In this document: positions 44,828 to 53,598 of the stretch, one piece after another
Layout: every line of letters starts with the position of its first letter
Numbering within the stretch: position 1 is the first letter of the stretch
DNA from: Sinorhizobium numidicum
GTDB lineage: Bacteria > Pseudomonadota > Alphaproteobacteria > Rhizobiales > Rhizobiaceae
Reading direction: 5' to 3'
Length of the DNA stretch: 64,000 bases
Assembly: GCF_029892045.1 (NCBI RefSeq)
Contig: NZ_CP120367.1
Span: 1,550,001 to 1,614,000, forward strand
Program-made: the position numbers and the translations under genes
Notes under the pieces: model-generated
What the model was told of the DNA's origin: nothing
Databases searched by the model: none
The model's input: only the letters and a program-made list of their open reading frames with translations

Positions 44828-46134
44828 CCTCGCCTGGCCTCCGGCTCGGCACTTTCCGTCTCGCCCAATGCTGCGGCATCCGCAGCCCGTCCGGGCGCTT
44901 CATCTTGGCTTCCGGTATCCGTCCGCACGTTCTGAGCAGCAAGACGCGATGACATCAGCTCAATACGGCTTGTCTGAGTGGCCGCGGAAGCGGACGGAGA
45001 GCCATTAGGGTGGTTTTCAGGCGCGGCGGGATGCAATCCCGGCGGCATAAGCCGACCAGAATCAAGCGACGTGATTTTCTTCTGGAGTTCATCCAATGCC
45101 TTGGCGCCGTTTGCCGTGGCATTCGAAGCCCTCTCTAGGTCGTCCGCGACCCTGTCCAATTTCGTCGCTGTCTCGCCCAGGGGCCTAAGCGCCTCCTCCG
45201 TTCTCTCCGCCTGTTCACGATCATGGACGGCAAGGTCTTCCATACGTTTGAACTGAAGGTCGCTGAGTTCCTTGATCGAGGCCAATATTGGCTGCAGCTC
45301 ATGACGAAGGATCTGGTCAGGCAGGCGCATCTCCTCCAGCCTCCTGCCGACAATCTCGACGGCTCTACCGAAGGCATCGATCTTCTCCGATAGCCGGTTC
45401 GTCGCCGCATCAAGTCTCGATGATGCGGTTTCCAGTATATCACCGGTCGCTCGAGCTCGTTCCTCAAGAATCCCGTTGTTCGCCTGCGCTATCTCGGCCA
45501 AATTTTCCGCGGCATCCCGGACAGGCCTAATTGCTTCCTTGGAAAGCGCCTCGATGGCTTGCCGGATGGCTTCGCCATTCCGCTCTGCCTGTCGCGCGAT
45601 CTCTTCAAAGCCTTCGGACAGCATCTGATTGCTTGCCCGGCGGTAGCTGGAGAACTCGCGAGCGGATGAATCGAGCTCCGTCCTAACCCGGCGCGTCATT
45701 TCCGCGAGCTCGTGGCGGACGCTGCGTTCTATGTCGATCGGATCCCGGCGCATCTGATTGAAGAGAATGCGCAATGTGATTCCGACGATCGTCGATGTGA
45801 CCGCTACGCCGAAATTGCGGACTATCTCATCGATGGAACCCTCGCCAGCGAACCGATAGAGGGACACCCCTAGGCTGGAGAGGGTGAACAGAAAGCCCAT
45901 GTAGTAAAGGTTGTCGCCCGCTTGCTCGTTGTGAAGGCGCAGCCCGTTGGAGGCAAACGACAGCGCGAAGTAAACGAGCATCAGGCCGATCGGCACGAAG
46001 GTGACGAGGGTCGTATGCCAATCGAGCAGTTTGGCTGTCCAGATGAAGATCATCCCGCAGAAAGTAAGCAAGGCGAAGATGAACAATGGACCCTTGCTCT
46101 GGACAAACGTCTGCAGCTCCTCGCGCCTAGCCAC
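44809..46134 (-). CDS. MotA/TolQ/ExbB-like membrane protein with long coiled-coil tail (ZorA-like)
   Basis: A 441-residue protein with four predicted helices in residues 1-135: GPLFIFALLTFCGMIFIW, LVTFVPIGLMLVYFALSFA, YYMGFLFTLSSLGVSLY and NFGVAVTSTIVGITLRILF. The last resembles the pore helix of MotA/TolQ proteins. Residues about 150-385 form a long cytosolic coiled coil rich in Ala, Glu and Arg, and the C-terminus is disordered. ZorA of Zorya also joins a MotA-like unit to a long intracellular tail. I choose the GTG at 46134, which overlaps the previous stop as TAGTG after a GGGGG site; the frame from 46194 starts inside that gene. Confidence 0.8.
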   Translation of the reverse strand: MARREELQTFVQSKGPLFIFALLTFCGMIFIWTAKLLDWHTTLVTFVPIGLMLVYFALSFASNGLRLHNEQAGDNLYYMGFLFTLSSLGVSLYRFAGEGSIDEIVRNFGVAVTSTIVGITLRILFNQMRRDPIDIERSVRHELAEMTRRVRTELDSSAREFSSYRRASNQMLSEGFEEIARQAERNGEAIRQAIEALSKEAIRPVRDAAENLAEIAQANNGILEERARATGDILETASSRLDAATNRLSEKIDAFGRAVEIVGRRLEEMRLPDQILRHELQPILASIKELSDLQFKRMEDLAVHDREQAERTEEALRPLGETATKLDRVADDLERASNATANGAKALDELQKKITSLDSGRLMPPGLHPAAPENHPNGSPSASAATQTSRIELMSSRLAAQNVRTDTGSQDEAPGRAADAAALGETESAEPEARRGWFRRW

Positions 46135-46952
46135 TATCGAACCCCCTCTAACCGGGTGAAGCGCTCCATCTGACCGCCATTCGCGCCGATCCACGCAGTC
46201 CAGAATTCGGCCAGCTCCACAGTGTCAAACTTTAGGCCCGGCCGCTGAAACCCAAGAATACGAACCGATATACCAGCGAGTGACGTGCGAAATTGATCGC
46301 GAGCGCCGCTCCTCTCGAATGTCGCGTAGTCGGCGCCGTCTCTGTAGACGGAAAAGGCAGCGGTGTGCTCGAGCATGTCCGAAGCAATGATCAAGCGCTT
46401 GGGAATTTGGCGATACTGCGGTGCACCGAATGCTTCCAGGTTGATTTTCTGAATTCCCGCCATGATCGGCGATTGCTTCGCCTCAGTGCCTTCAGCGATC
46501 CTCTGCGAGATCTCGTTCAACGGCTTTTGAAAGCCCCTCTCCCAGCGATCTTGAGCGAGCCGCGGGTTGCTGGTCCATTCATCAACATTTTCACCATTGC
46601 CGGGATTACATCCGCTGAAAGTTCGGCCAAGCTCGCCCTCCTGCTCGGTGAGAGCATACACCTGAATCAGGCCGCCGACCGACACGGACGAAACGAGCTC
46701 CTGGAACTGGTTTCGCAAGTCGAGAGCTGTCGGTTCTGAAATCGGGTCCGTCACGTCAAGAAGAACGGCCGTGATCTCGTTTGGACCTTCGACGGGGCAG
46801 AGCGTTGCCGCATCCAGTTTCGGATTTGAACTTGCCCTTACTTTTAAGAAGACGAACCCGCCAAGGAGGCCCAGCGACATGACGCCAAGTATCACAGACG
46901 CTAGTATGAGGGCCGCTGATTCACCGGATTTACGCCGCCTGCGCCTGGCCAT
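46134..46952 (-). CDS. single-pass membrane protein with VWA-like domain
   Basis: A 272-residue protein: a basic N-terminus (MARRRRRKSGE), one helix (about 13-36, AALILASVILGVMSLGLLGG) and an extracytoplasmic von Willebrand A-like domain. The metal-site first strand is seen as VLLDVTDPIS (Asp, Thr/Asp), and a later strand gives LIIASDML with the second Asp. The classic DxSxS motif is altered to DxTD. Cysteines at CPVEG and SGCNPG may pair. It overlaps the genes on both sides. VWA domains usually hold protein partners through a metal ion; the partner is unknown. Confidence 0.75.
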   Translation of the reverse strand: MARRRRRKSGESAALILASVILGVMSLGLLGGFVFLKVRASSNPKLDAATLCPVEGPNEITAVLLDVTDPISEPTALDLRNQFQELVSSVSVGGLIQVYALTEQEGELGRTFSGCNPGNGENVDEWTSNPRLAQDRWERGFQKPLNEISQRIAEGTEAKQSPIMAGIQKINLEAFGAPQYRQIPKRLIIASDMLEHTAAFSVYRDGADYATFERSGARDQFRTSLAGISVRILGFQRPGLKFDTVELAEFWTAWIGANGGQMERFTRLEGVR

Positions 46953-48384
46953 TTATACCCTCCGGAAACAGGTTATCGAGTTGATGGTATCGGTCGATCG
47001 CAGTCTCGAATTCAGCGCCAATCCTTTTCACCTGGACCGATAGCTCGGCCTGTGCAGTCTGTATCCTTTGTGCAAGCTCCCTGTCGTTCCACTCCTCGAA
47101 TACATGTTGTGATGGATTCAATCGATCCATCTCGTATGGAGCCGAAAAATACTTGGGTTCGGGCTCCGTTCGAGCCTGGCGGTTCGCCTCCCGGTATATT
47201 GTAAGCAACGAGTTCGCTGCGCGCTCCAGCTGGTTTTGATGCTGGATGAACAGCTCGGCGCCTCGCGAGCGATGCGAGATAATCGCCAGCGCCTCCTGAC
47301 GCCTCATACTGAGGTCGCGAATTATCTGCTCTACTTTTTCATTGTGATCGTCGCGGATATCTCTGAGGTCATCGATAAGGTCCTGCTTGCGATCAATGTA
47401 CCGTTGGCGAGCGATGTGGAGCCGCTTCTGCACGCCAGCAAATCCGGGATAAGGATCGGTTAGCAGGCAGCCGTCCACGAAAGCGATTGCCGAAAACATG
47501 AGGCCGACGCCGAACAACATCCATGAGTTCAGTTCGCTGAGCGTTAGGGGGCTTTCCGATAGCCGCCGCATCACCTCTGTCCCCGCCAGGGATAACGTGG
47601 TTGCCGATGCCTCTCGATAATGAGCCAAGGCCAGATTGATCCCAATTGCGATAGCGCAATAGGCAACAAGGCCCAGGAGGCCAAGGAACTTAGGAAAGAA
47701 GCCTCTGTGAACGAGATACCGGACGCAGAAGAAAGCGAGCAAAACCGCTGAACCGATGTTGAGGAAGGCGAACGTGAACGCCTCGGTTATCCCTCCTACT
47801 AGGCCCTGCTCGCTTCCCCTTGCCAAAAAGTTGCCGTTCAGGGCCGTCTCGAGAAAAAGCAACAGCACCAGAAGCGACACTTTGAAGCCCCAGGCCGCAG
47901 AACTCGTAACCTTTGCGGCCCTGTCGAGCGAGTGCTTCTGCTTAAAACTCGAGAGCTCGTCTTCCGCTATCTTCAAATCCCGCCTCAAGCCATGTAGCTC
48001 GTCGACGCCGCTTGCGACCTCTGCCTTGAAATCGGACAGGCTTGACGCATTAGCCTGCCGGATTAAGCCAAACTGACCCTCAAAATCCAGATTTCGCAAC
48101 CGATCGGAGAATGTGTGGAACTGGTCCTCAAGCAGCTGATACGAGGTCTTCTTTTCTTCTTCGACCTTGGCAACTATCCTCTGTTCCACGTCGTCCAGCG
48201 CGCGCGCCGACTTGACAGGCCGATTGGCGGCGCCGTTTTCGGTTCCCCGCTCATGCAGTTCCAATGATCGGCTTATTTTTTCAACATCGAGGATCGGAAA
48301 GATGTCAGTCGAAGCTCGGAAGTCATGGTTCGACTCCCGAATGGATTCCCACAAGCGATTCAGGGCTTCAAAGCGTGCTGCCAT
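46930..48384 (-). CDS. four-helix membrane protein flanked by coiled coils, first gene of the motor-like operon
   Basis: A 484-residue protein. Residues 1-160 are cytosolic and largely helical, with a heptad-like run ending LRRDLKIAEDELSSFKQKH. Four membrane helices lie between about 168 and 310: FKVSLLVLLLFLETALNG, AFLNIGSAVLLAFFCVRYLV, LLGLVAYCAIAIGINLAL and WMLFGVGLMFSAIAFVDG. Residues 320-484 form another long coiled coil. No enzymatic motif is present and I know no named family. It opens an operon of four overlapping genes, so it probably forms a membrane assembly with the VWA-like, MotA-like and MotB-like proteins. Confidence 0.7.
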   Translation of the reverse strand: MAARFEALNRLWESIRESNHDFRASTDIFPILDVEKISRSLELHERGTENGAANRPVKSARALDDVEQRIVAKVEEEKKTSYQLLEDQFHTFSDRLRNLDFEGQFGLIRQANASSLSDFKAEVASGVDELHGLRRDLKIAEDELSSFKQKHSLDRAAKVTSSAAWGFKVSLLVLLLFLETALNGNFLARGSEQGLVGGITEAFTFAFLNIGSAVLLAFFCVRYLVHRGFFPKFLGLLGLVAYCAIAIGINLALAHYREASATTLSLAGTEVMRRLSESPLTLSELNSWMLFGVGLMFSAIAFVDGCLLTDPYPGFAGVQKRLHIARQRYIDRKQDLIDDLRDIRDDHNEKVEQIIRDLSMRRQEALAIISHRSRGAELFIQHQNQLERAANSLLTIYREANRQARTEPEPKYFSAPYEMDRLNPSQHVFEEWNDRELAQRIQTAQAELSVQVKRIGAEFETAIDRYHQLDNLFPEGINGQAQAA

Positions 48385-48555
48385 CTGTCAATTCATGATG
48401 TGGCGAAGACTATTGACCATATTTTGGTAGCGCATCGCCTGTTTAAGGTCCATCGCTTCGATGACTATCCAGACCTAGAATACCATGAAAGTGACCATGG
48501 CTCGCTCCAGTCTGCGCTACGCGGGGCGCGACTTCGTGCTCTGCGCACCCCGCTC

Positions 48556-49551
48556 CTAACGCCTGACCAAGCCTGTCTCGGTATGGAGCGCCCCATCTGG
48601 CTCAAAGGCGAAAAAGGCGAAGGCAAATGTGACGGTATAGGGCACGTCTTTTCCACGACGCTGGACGACCACATTGCCGACATCCGTGCCGCGCGTGATG
48701 TCTGCCGTATCGAGCGCCGACACCTGTCCTGGCCGCCAACTTATGTGCAGGTCGCCGGCCTTGATGACGCCCTTCTCGCGTACCAGCGGCAACGTCCAAG
48801 CCTGCTTGCCCACGGCCACGACCCGGATCATCGCTGGCACCTTGTCCGGTAGGTCTCCCGTGAACAGGAACGGCCGCGGCGCTTGGTCGTAGCCGACATA
48901 GGGATTGCTCCCGTAAGCCCGAAGACGTGGATTGTTCGGCACCAATACCCGTCCTTCGGGAGCGCGCTCGCGAAAGCTTTTGAAGGACTCAAGGCGCGAC
49001 GGCAGAATCTTAAGCGACCGGCCTGCCAGTTCGCCGACGATGGCCTCGCCCCCATACTGTTGCCACCAGCTTTCGGTCTGACGGTCATACATCACCAGAT
49101 CGGAATGACGCAGCTTGCCGGTCGTGCCAAAATCGAGAGTCCTACCGTCGAGGCGACGATCGAAGACAATGCCGGTGTTGCACAAAGGGCAATAGGTCAC
49201 CGTCACGGGTATCCCCGCCACCACGTCATTGACGATCTCATGCCAGATCATCACACGCAGCGGATAGGCGCGCGCATCCTTGCCGAGGATTACCGAGAGA
49301 ACCGGCTCCTCCGGCGCGAGGCCTCTGATTTTGCCGACAGGCGTGAACTGCGGGTCGTCGATGGACGGGATGCCGTCCTTTGGCGGCCCGCCGGACATGA
49401 TTTCCGCAAGATCGATCGTGGCGCGGGAGAAGTCCGTGCGCGGCCATTCGCGCCGCAACTGCTGCGGAGTATCGGCCATCGCAAATGAAGTCGACACCAC
49501 AAAAATAAGCGCTGTCCCGAAGAGGATGAACGGGTTTCGTGAGATGGTCAT
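48556..49551 (-). CDS. secreted DUF3179 protein
   Basis: A 331-residue protein with a Sec signal peptide (ILFGTALIFVVSTSFAMA, cleavage near residue 26) followed by a DUF3179 domain. Its conserved marks are present: GKDARAYPLRVMIWHEIVND, VTYCPLCNTGIVFDR and FGTTGKLRHSDLVMYDRQT. The CPLC pair suggests a metal or redox site. No reaction is known. It precedes the motor-like operon on the same strand by about 170 bp but is probably separate. Confidence 0.9.
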   Translation of the reverse strand: MTISRNPFILFGTALIFVVSTSFAMADTPQQLRREWPRTDFSRATIDLAEIMSGGPPKDGIPSIDDPQFTPVGKIRGLAPEEPVLSVILGKDARAYPLRVMIWHEIVNDVVAGIPVTVTYCPLCNTGIVFDRRLDGRTLDFGTTGKLRHSDLVMYDRQTESWWQQYGGEAIVGELAGRSLKILPSRLESFKSFRERAPEGRVLVPNNPRLRAYGSNPYVGYDQAPRPFLFTGDLPDKVPAMIRVVAVGKQAWTLPLVREKGVIKAGDLHISWRPGQVSALDTADITRGTDVGNVVVQRRGKDVPYTVTFAFAFFAFEPDGALHTETGLVRR

Positions 49552-49611
49552 GGCGTTGCTCCTAGGCGTTTACATGCGTCCGCCCACCGCCGCTCGTCTC
49601 GTTGTTCAAGA

Positions 49612-49761
49612 ATGAATTCGCCGGAAAGCTACAAATGTTACGGACAGCCGTTCGAAACGTCATCCGGCGGTTGGTTCGCTCCGTTCGACAGCAAGCTCGA
49701 AGGACTGGCGCAGAAGGTGCTGGCCGCGCTGCCGGCGACCCTGCGAGCAGCACTGGCCTAG
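49612..49761 (+). CDS. short 49-residue ORF, uncertain
   Basis: A short frame whose translation looks natural (KCYGQPFETSSGGWFAPFDS, then a helix AQKVLAALPATLRAALA). It may be a small gene or the tail of a lost one. No ribosome site stands out and no family is recognised. The rest of 49552-49935 holds nothing that I can support. Confidence 0.3.
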   Translation: MNSPESYKCYGQPFETSSGGWFAPFDSKLEGLAQKVLAALPATLRAALA

Positions 49762-49935
49762 ATTGACTATGGAGAGAAGGGTCGCAATGCGGGACAAAAC
49801 GCCGGTCGTGATCCAGACCACCACATCGATGCTTCTGCTATCTTCGAATGTGATTGCCGCGAAGTCGCCAAAAGCTGCGAAGCAACGGTCGACCGGCTCG
49901 CAATCCGGAACGTCGTAGCCGTGACCCCGCAGGCT

Positions 49936-50964
49936 TCAGCTGCGCTGGATCCGTCTGTGGTGCCAGGCGCGCCCGAGCAAAGCCCCGAAGACTGCGGCGA
50001 TTAGCACCCCACCGATCACGGCCGTAATCCTGGCACCAAGCTCCGAAACGGCGATTGCATCGGCACCCGCTTCGATCCCGAAAGACCCGTTGGTCCGGTG
50101 CAGCCCCCCGACAGGCGTGAAGAGGTTGTCTCGGCGGTCTGGATTCGCCGGCCGGTCCGTCTGCTGAGCCTCCACCGCCGTTGCTGCTAGAAGCCGGTCC
50201 AGCATCGAGGGCGCAACGATGTTGCCGAGAATGATTAGGGACGTGCGATTCCCGAGCCAGTATTCGCGCTTCGGATGGAGCGCCGCACGAACGATAGCAT
50301 CGGCCGCCACCTCGGGTCGGTAGACCGGTGCCACCGGCCTCGGTTGCGCGTTCATATGCGTGCGTGCCCAATCAAATTGCGGAGTGTCCACCGCAGGCAG
50401 ATGGACAGCGCTCAGCGCGATCTTGCTCCCCTCGTGAATGAGTTCCGCGCGGAGTGAATCTGTGAAGCCGCGTATGGCATGCTTCGCGCCGCAATAGGCA
50501 GCCTGAAGCGGAATGCCGCGATACGCCAGAGAAGAGCCTACCTGGACGATCACTCCCCGATTGCGGGGACGCATGAAGCCGAGGGCAGCCATCGTACCGT
50601 GGACATATCCGAGGTAGGTCACTTCCGTAACCCGCCGGACCTCCTCCGGTGTGATCTCCGCGACCGGCGAGAACACCGTGGCCATTGCGTTGTTGACCCA
50701 CACGTCGATCGGCCCCAGGCGCCGTTCACATTGATCGGCGGCAGCGAAAACTGCGTTGGCATCCGCCACATCTGCGGCAACCGCAATTGCTTCGGCGCCC
50801 TCGGACTCAACTTCGGTCTTGGCATCAAGCAGGCCCTGACTTTCCCGGGCAACAAGGCAGACCTTGGCGCCCCTGCGAGCGAACGCAACAGCGGTTGCCC
50901 GCCCAACTCCAGCGGATGCTCCCGTTACGACAACCGTCCGCTCAGATAGTTCAGAATAGTCCAC
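49936..50964 (-). CDS. SDR family oxidoreductase with C-terminal membrane helix
   Basis: A 342-residue short-chain dehydrogenase. The N-terminal cofactor motif is TGASAGVGRATA (NADP-type Rossmann), followed by NNAMAT, catalytic Ser in VQVGSSLAYRG and the YxxxK pair in AAYCGAKHAIRGFTDSL. After the 260-residue SDR domain comes a linker and a hydrophobic helix (about 305-330, AVIGGVLIAAVFGALLGRAW), so the enzyme is probably tethered to the inner membrane. The start is GTG with a weak ribosome site. The substrate is unknown. Confidence 0.88.
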   Translation of the reverse strand: MDYSELSERTVVVTGASAGVGRATAVAFARRGAKVCLVARESQGLLDAKTEVESEGAEAIAVAADVADANAVFAAADQCERRLGPIDVWVNNAMATVFSPVAEITPEEVRRVTEVTYLGYVHGTMAALGFMRPRNRGVIVQVGSSLAYRGIPLQAAYCGAKHAIRGFTDSLRAELIHEGSKIALSAVHLPAVDTPQFDWARTHMNAQPRPVAPVYRPEVAADAIVRAALHPKREYWLGNRTSLIILGNIVAPSMLDRLLAATAVEAQQTDRPANPDRRDNLFTPVGGLHRTNGSFGIEAGADAIAVSELGARITAVIGGVLIAAVFGALLGRAWHHRRIQRS

Positions 50965-51128
50965 GAGCTAATCCAACGTTGCAGTACGAAGTCTTCGTGA
51001 CGCCAGGCGCGGCTATTCCTCACAACCCTGTACCAAGGATGTGGGTTCCCCCCGCTCTCACCTTTCTTCTCAATCGCAACGAACGCGAGAAGACCTCATA
51101 AAATCCTGGCCCACGCGAAGAGACGCAA

Positions 51129-51164
51129 CCAAAACGTTTAAGCTTGACTCCCAAAACGTTTTGG
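51129..51164. promoter_or_regulatory. two LacI-type operators upstream of the sugar operon
   Basis: A perfect palindrome CCAAAACGTTTTGG at 51151-51164 and a second, partial copy (CCAAAACGTTTAA) at 51129-51141 precede the LacI-family gene. Their centres are 22 bp apart, about two helical turns. AAACGTTT-type palindromes are typical LacI-family operators, so the regulator probably controls its own operon. Confidence 0.75.
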
Positions 51165-51193
51165 AGAATTCTTTTTCAGCCCGGGAGGAAGAT

Positions 51194-52204
51194 TTGGCCA
51201 ATCTGAAGCAACTCGCGCAGTCGCTCGGCCTGTCGATTACCACGGTGTCCCGCGCGCTCGACGGGTATGCGGACGTCTCCGCCGCCACCCGCGACCGGGT
51301 CCGCGAGGCTGCCGAAAAGGCAGGTTACCGGCCGAATGCATCCGCCCGCAGGCTGCGCAAGCAGCGTGCCGAACTGGTCGCTGTCACACTGCCGAGCGAT
51401 CCGGGCCATATCGGTCCTCCCCACTTCCTCGACATGCTCTCCGGCTGCGCCGAATATTTGGCCGCCTCCGGCCTGAATCTCGTCATCGCGCCCGTGCCGC
51501 GCGGCGAAAGCGAACTTGAGATCTGCCGCCGGTTCGTCGACGGCCGCCGCGTCGATGCGATGCTCCTCGTCCGCACGAGGCGGAAGGACGAGCGTGTCGA
51601 ATTCCTGCAGTCACGCGGCATTCCGTTCGTCACCAACGGCCGCACCGAAAGCCCGGTGCCGCACCCATTTATCGACGGCGATGGCTTCGCCGGCTTCCGC
51701 GCCGCGACGCTTCGTTTTCATGCGGCTGGCCATTGTCGCATCGGCCACATCGCTGGACCGCAGGAATATTACTCCGCCCATGTGCGGCGCCGCGGCTGGC
51801 AGGCGGCGATGGAAGAGTGCGGCCTTGCGACCGACCTATGCGCCGAGGGCGCCCCGGTCGAGCAGGGCGGGTATCTCGCAGCCCTTGAACTGCTGCGCCA
51901 GCCATCGCCCCCCACCGCACTCGTCTGTGCCACGGACGAAATGGCAATCGGCGCGCTTCGGGCGCTCCGAGAAGTCGAGGGCGGAGATCAGCTCAGCATC
52001 GTCGGCCACGACGACCTTCCGACTGGAGCCTTCGCCAGCCCGCCGCTCTCGACCATGCGCATGACCGGCGAAAACCTAGGTGCAAGCTTCGCCTCACTGC
52101 TTTTGCGCGCCATCGCCGGAGAGCCGGCCGAGGAACTCCAGGAGCTTCACGCGATCGAGTTCGTTGATCGGGACAGCCACCGCCGCCCACCCAGGGAGGC
52201 ATAA
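51194..52204 (+). CDS. LacI family transcriptional repressor
   Basis: A 336-residue repressor with the LacI helix-turn-helix at the very N-terminus (LKQLAQSLGLSITTVSRALDGYADV, with the hinge helix YRPNASARRLRKQ) and a periplasmic-binding-type sugar domain. The start is TTG at 51194, preceded by GGGAGGA; the frame continues upstream but through the operators. It is the first gene of a sugar ABC operon and likely represses it until the sugar binds. Confidence 0.92.
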   Translation: MANLKQLAQSLGLSITTVSRALDGYADVSAATRDRVREAAEKAGYRPNASARRLRKQRAELVAVTLPSDPGHIGPPHFLDMLSGCAEYLAASGLNLVIAPVPRGESELEICRRFVDGRRVDAMLLVRTRRKDERVEFLQSRGIPFVTNGRTESPVPHPFIDGDGFAGFRAATLRFHAAGHCRIGHIAGPQEYYSAHVRRRGWQAAMEECGLATDLCAEGAPVEQGGYLAALELLRQPSPPTALVCATDEMAIGALRALREVEGGDQLSIVGHDDLPTGAFASPPLSTMRMTGENLGASFASLLLRAIAGEPAEELQELHAIEFVDRDSHRRPPREA

Positions 52205-52245
52205 ACAACAGTGCATCTCAGAGAACAAAAATGAAGGAGGAGAAG

Positions 52246-53520
52246 ATGAAGCGTATTGTGTCATTCGGATTTTTGGCCTCGACGGTGCTGGCATTCACCT
52301 CGCCGGTGCTTGCCCAGACGGTTTTCGTGTCCACGCAGCTCCGCCCGATCGAAGAGGCGACTGTGGTGCGCGAGGAGCTTCTGCAGGATGTCGGCGAGAT
52401 CGACTACGTTGTCGAAGAGCCGCCGCAGTTTGCGGTGCGCATGGAGGCCGAACGCCAGGCCGGCAAACACACCGTGAGCCTGGTCGGCGCGCTGCATGGG
52501 GAGCTTTCGCCGCTCGCCGACAAGGACGCGCTCGAGCCGCTCGATGACCTCGCCAAGAAGCTCGCCGCCGGCGGCATGCCGCAGTCGCTGCTCGATCTCG
52601 GCAGGCTTGGCAAATCCACCCAGCAGTATATCCCGTGGATGCAAGCGACCTACGTCATGGCCGCCAGGAAGGAGGCTCTGCAATACCTGCCGGCCGGCGC
52701 CGACGTGAATGCGTTGAACTACGATCAACTGATCGAGTGGGGCAAGAAGATGCAGGAAGCCACCGGCCAGCCGCAGATTGGCTTTCCGGCGGGTCCCAAG
52801 GGTCTGATGGCGCGCTACTTCCAGGGTTATTTCTACCCGTCTTTCACGGGAGGCGTCGTGCGCACGTTCCAGAGCGCAGATGCGATCGCCGGCTGGGAGA
52901 AGCTCCAGGCGCTCTGGGCTTACGTGACGCCCAATTCCACGAATTACGACTTCATGCAGGAGCCGTTGGCCGCCGGCGAAGTGATGGTTGCGTGGGACCA
53001 CATCGCACGCTTGAAGAATGCCATTTCGGCCTCGCCGGATGATTATGTCGTCTTCCCCGCTCCGGCGGGCCCGAAGGGCCGCGGCTACATGCCCGTCATC
53101 GCCGGCCTTGCGATCCCGAAGGGCGCGCCGGACAAGGCTGGCGCGACCAAGGTCATCGAACATCTCACGACGCCGGACGTGCAGTTGCTCACTGCCTCGC
53201 GCGTCGGCTTCTTCCCGACGCTGAACATCAAGCTGCCGGAAGACCTTGATGCAGGCGTCGCGCTGCTCGCCGGCGCGGTCACGAAGACGCAGGCCTCCAA
53301 GGACGCGGTGATCTCGCTTCTGCCCGTCGGCCTTGGCGAAAAGGGCGGCGAGTTCAACAAGGTCTACATGGACAGCTTCCAGCGCATCGTGCTGCAGAAG
53401 GAGCCGATCGCCGACGTTCTGAAGGCACAGGGCCAGACGATGGCAAAGCTGATGACCGACACCAAGGCTCCCTGCTGGGCTCCGGACGCCAAGAGCGACG
53501 GCCCCTGCCCGGTGCAATAA
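52246..53520 (+). CDS. sugar ABC importer substrate-binding protein
   Basis: A 424-residue periplasmic binding protein with a Sec signal peptide (FGFLASTVLAFTSPVLAQ, cleavage near residue 23). The fold is that of family 1 sugar-binding proteins, with TPNSTNYDFMQEPLAAGEVMVAWDH in the middle. The start at 52246 has GGAGGAG directly before it. It is followed by two permeases, an ATPase and a glycosidase, so the ligand is a glycoside or oligosaccharide that is then hydrolysed. Confidence 0.9.
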   Translation: MKRIVSFGFLASTVLAFTSPVLAQTVFVSTQLRPIEEATVVREELLQDVGEIDYVVEEPPQFAVRMEAERQAGKHTVSLVGALHGELSPLADKDALEPLDDLAKKLAAGGMPQSLLDLGRLGKSTQQYIPWMQATYVMAARKEALQYLPAGADVNALNYDQLIEWGKKMQEATGQPQIGFPAGPKGLMARYFQGYFYPSFTGGVVRTFQSADAIAGWEKLQALWAYVTPNSTNYDFMQEPLAAGEVMVAWDHIARLKNAISASPDDYVVFPAPAGPKGRGYMPVIAGLAIPKGAPDKAGATKVIEHLTTPDVQLLTASRVGFFPTLNIKLPEDLDAGVALLAGAVTKTQASKDAVISLLPVGLGEKGGEFNKVYMDSFQRIVLQKEPIADVLKAQGQTMAKLMTDTKAPCWAPDAKSDGPCPVQ

Positions 53521-53598
53521 AGCCCCAGGCTGAACGGCGTCCGGGCGAAAATGCCCGGGCGCTCTACGTGAAGACTCTGCTTTCCAAGGCGGGAGCCG

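Noticed and set aside
43805..46134. Reading the MotA/MotB-like pair as flagellar or Tol-Pal genes
   Set aside because: The MotB-like protein lacks the MotB plug context, no flagellar genes are near, and TolA/TolB/Pal are absent; the extra coiled-coil tail fits neither.
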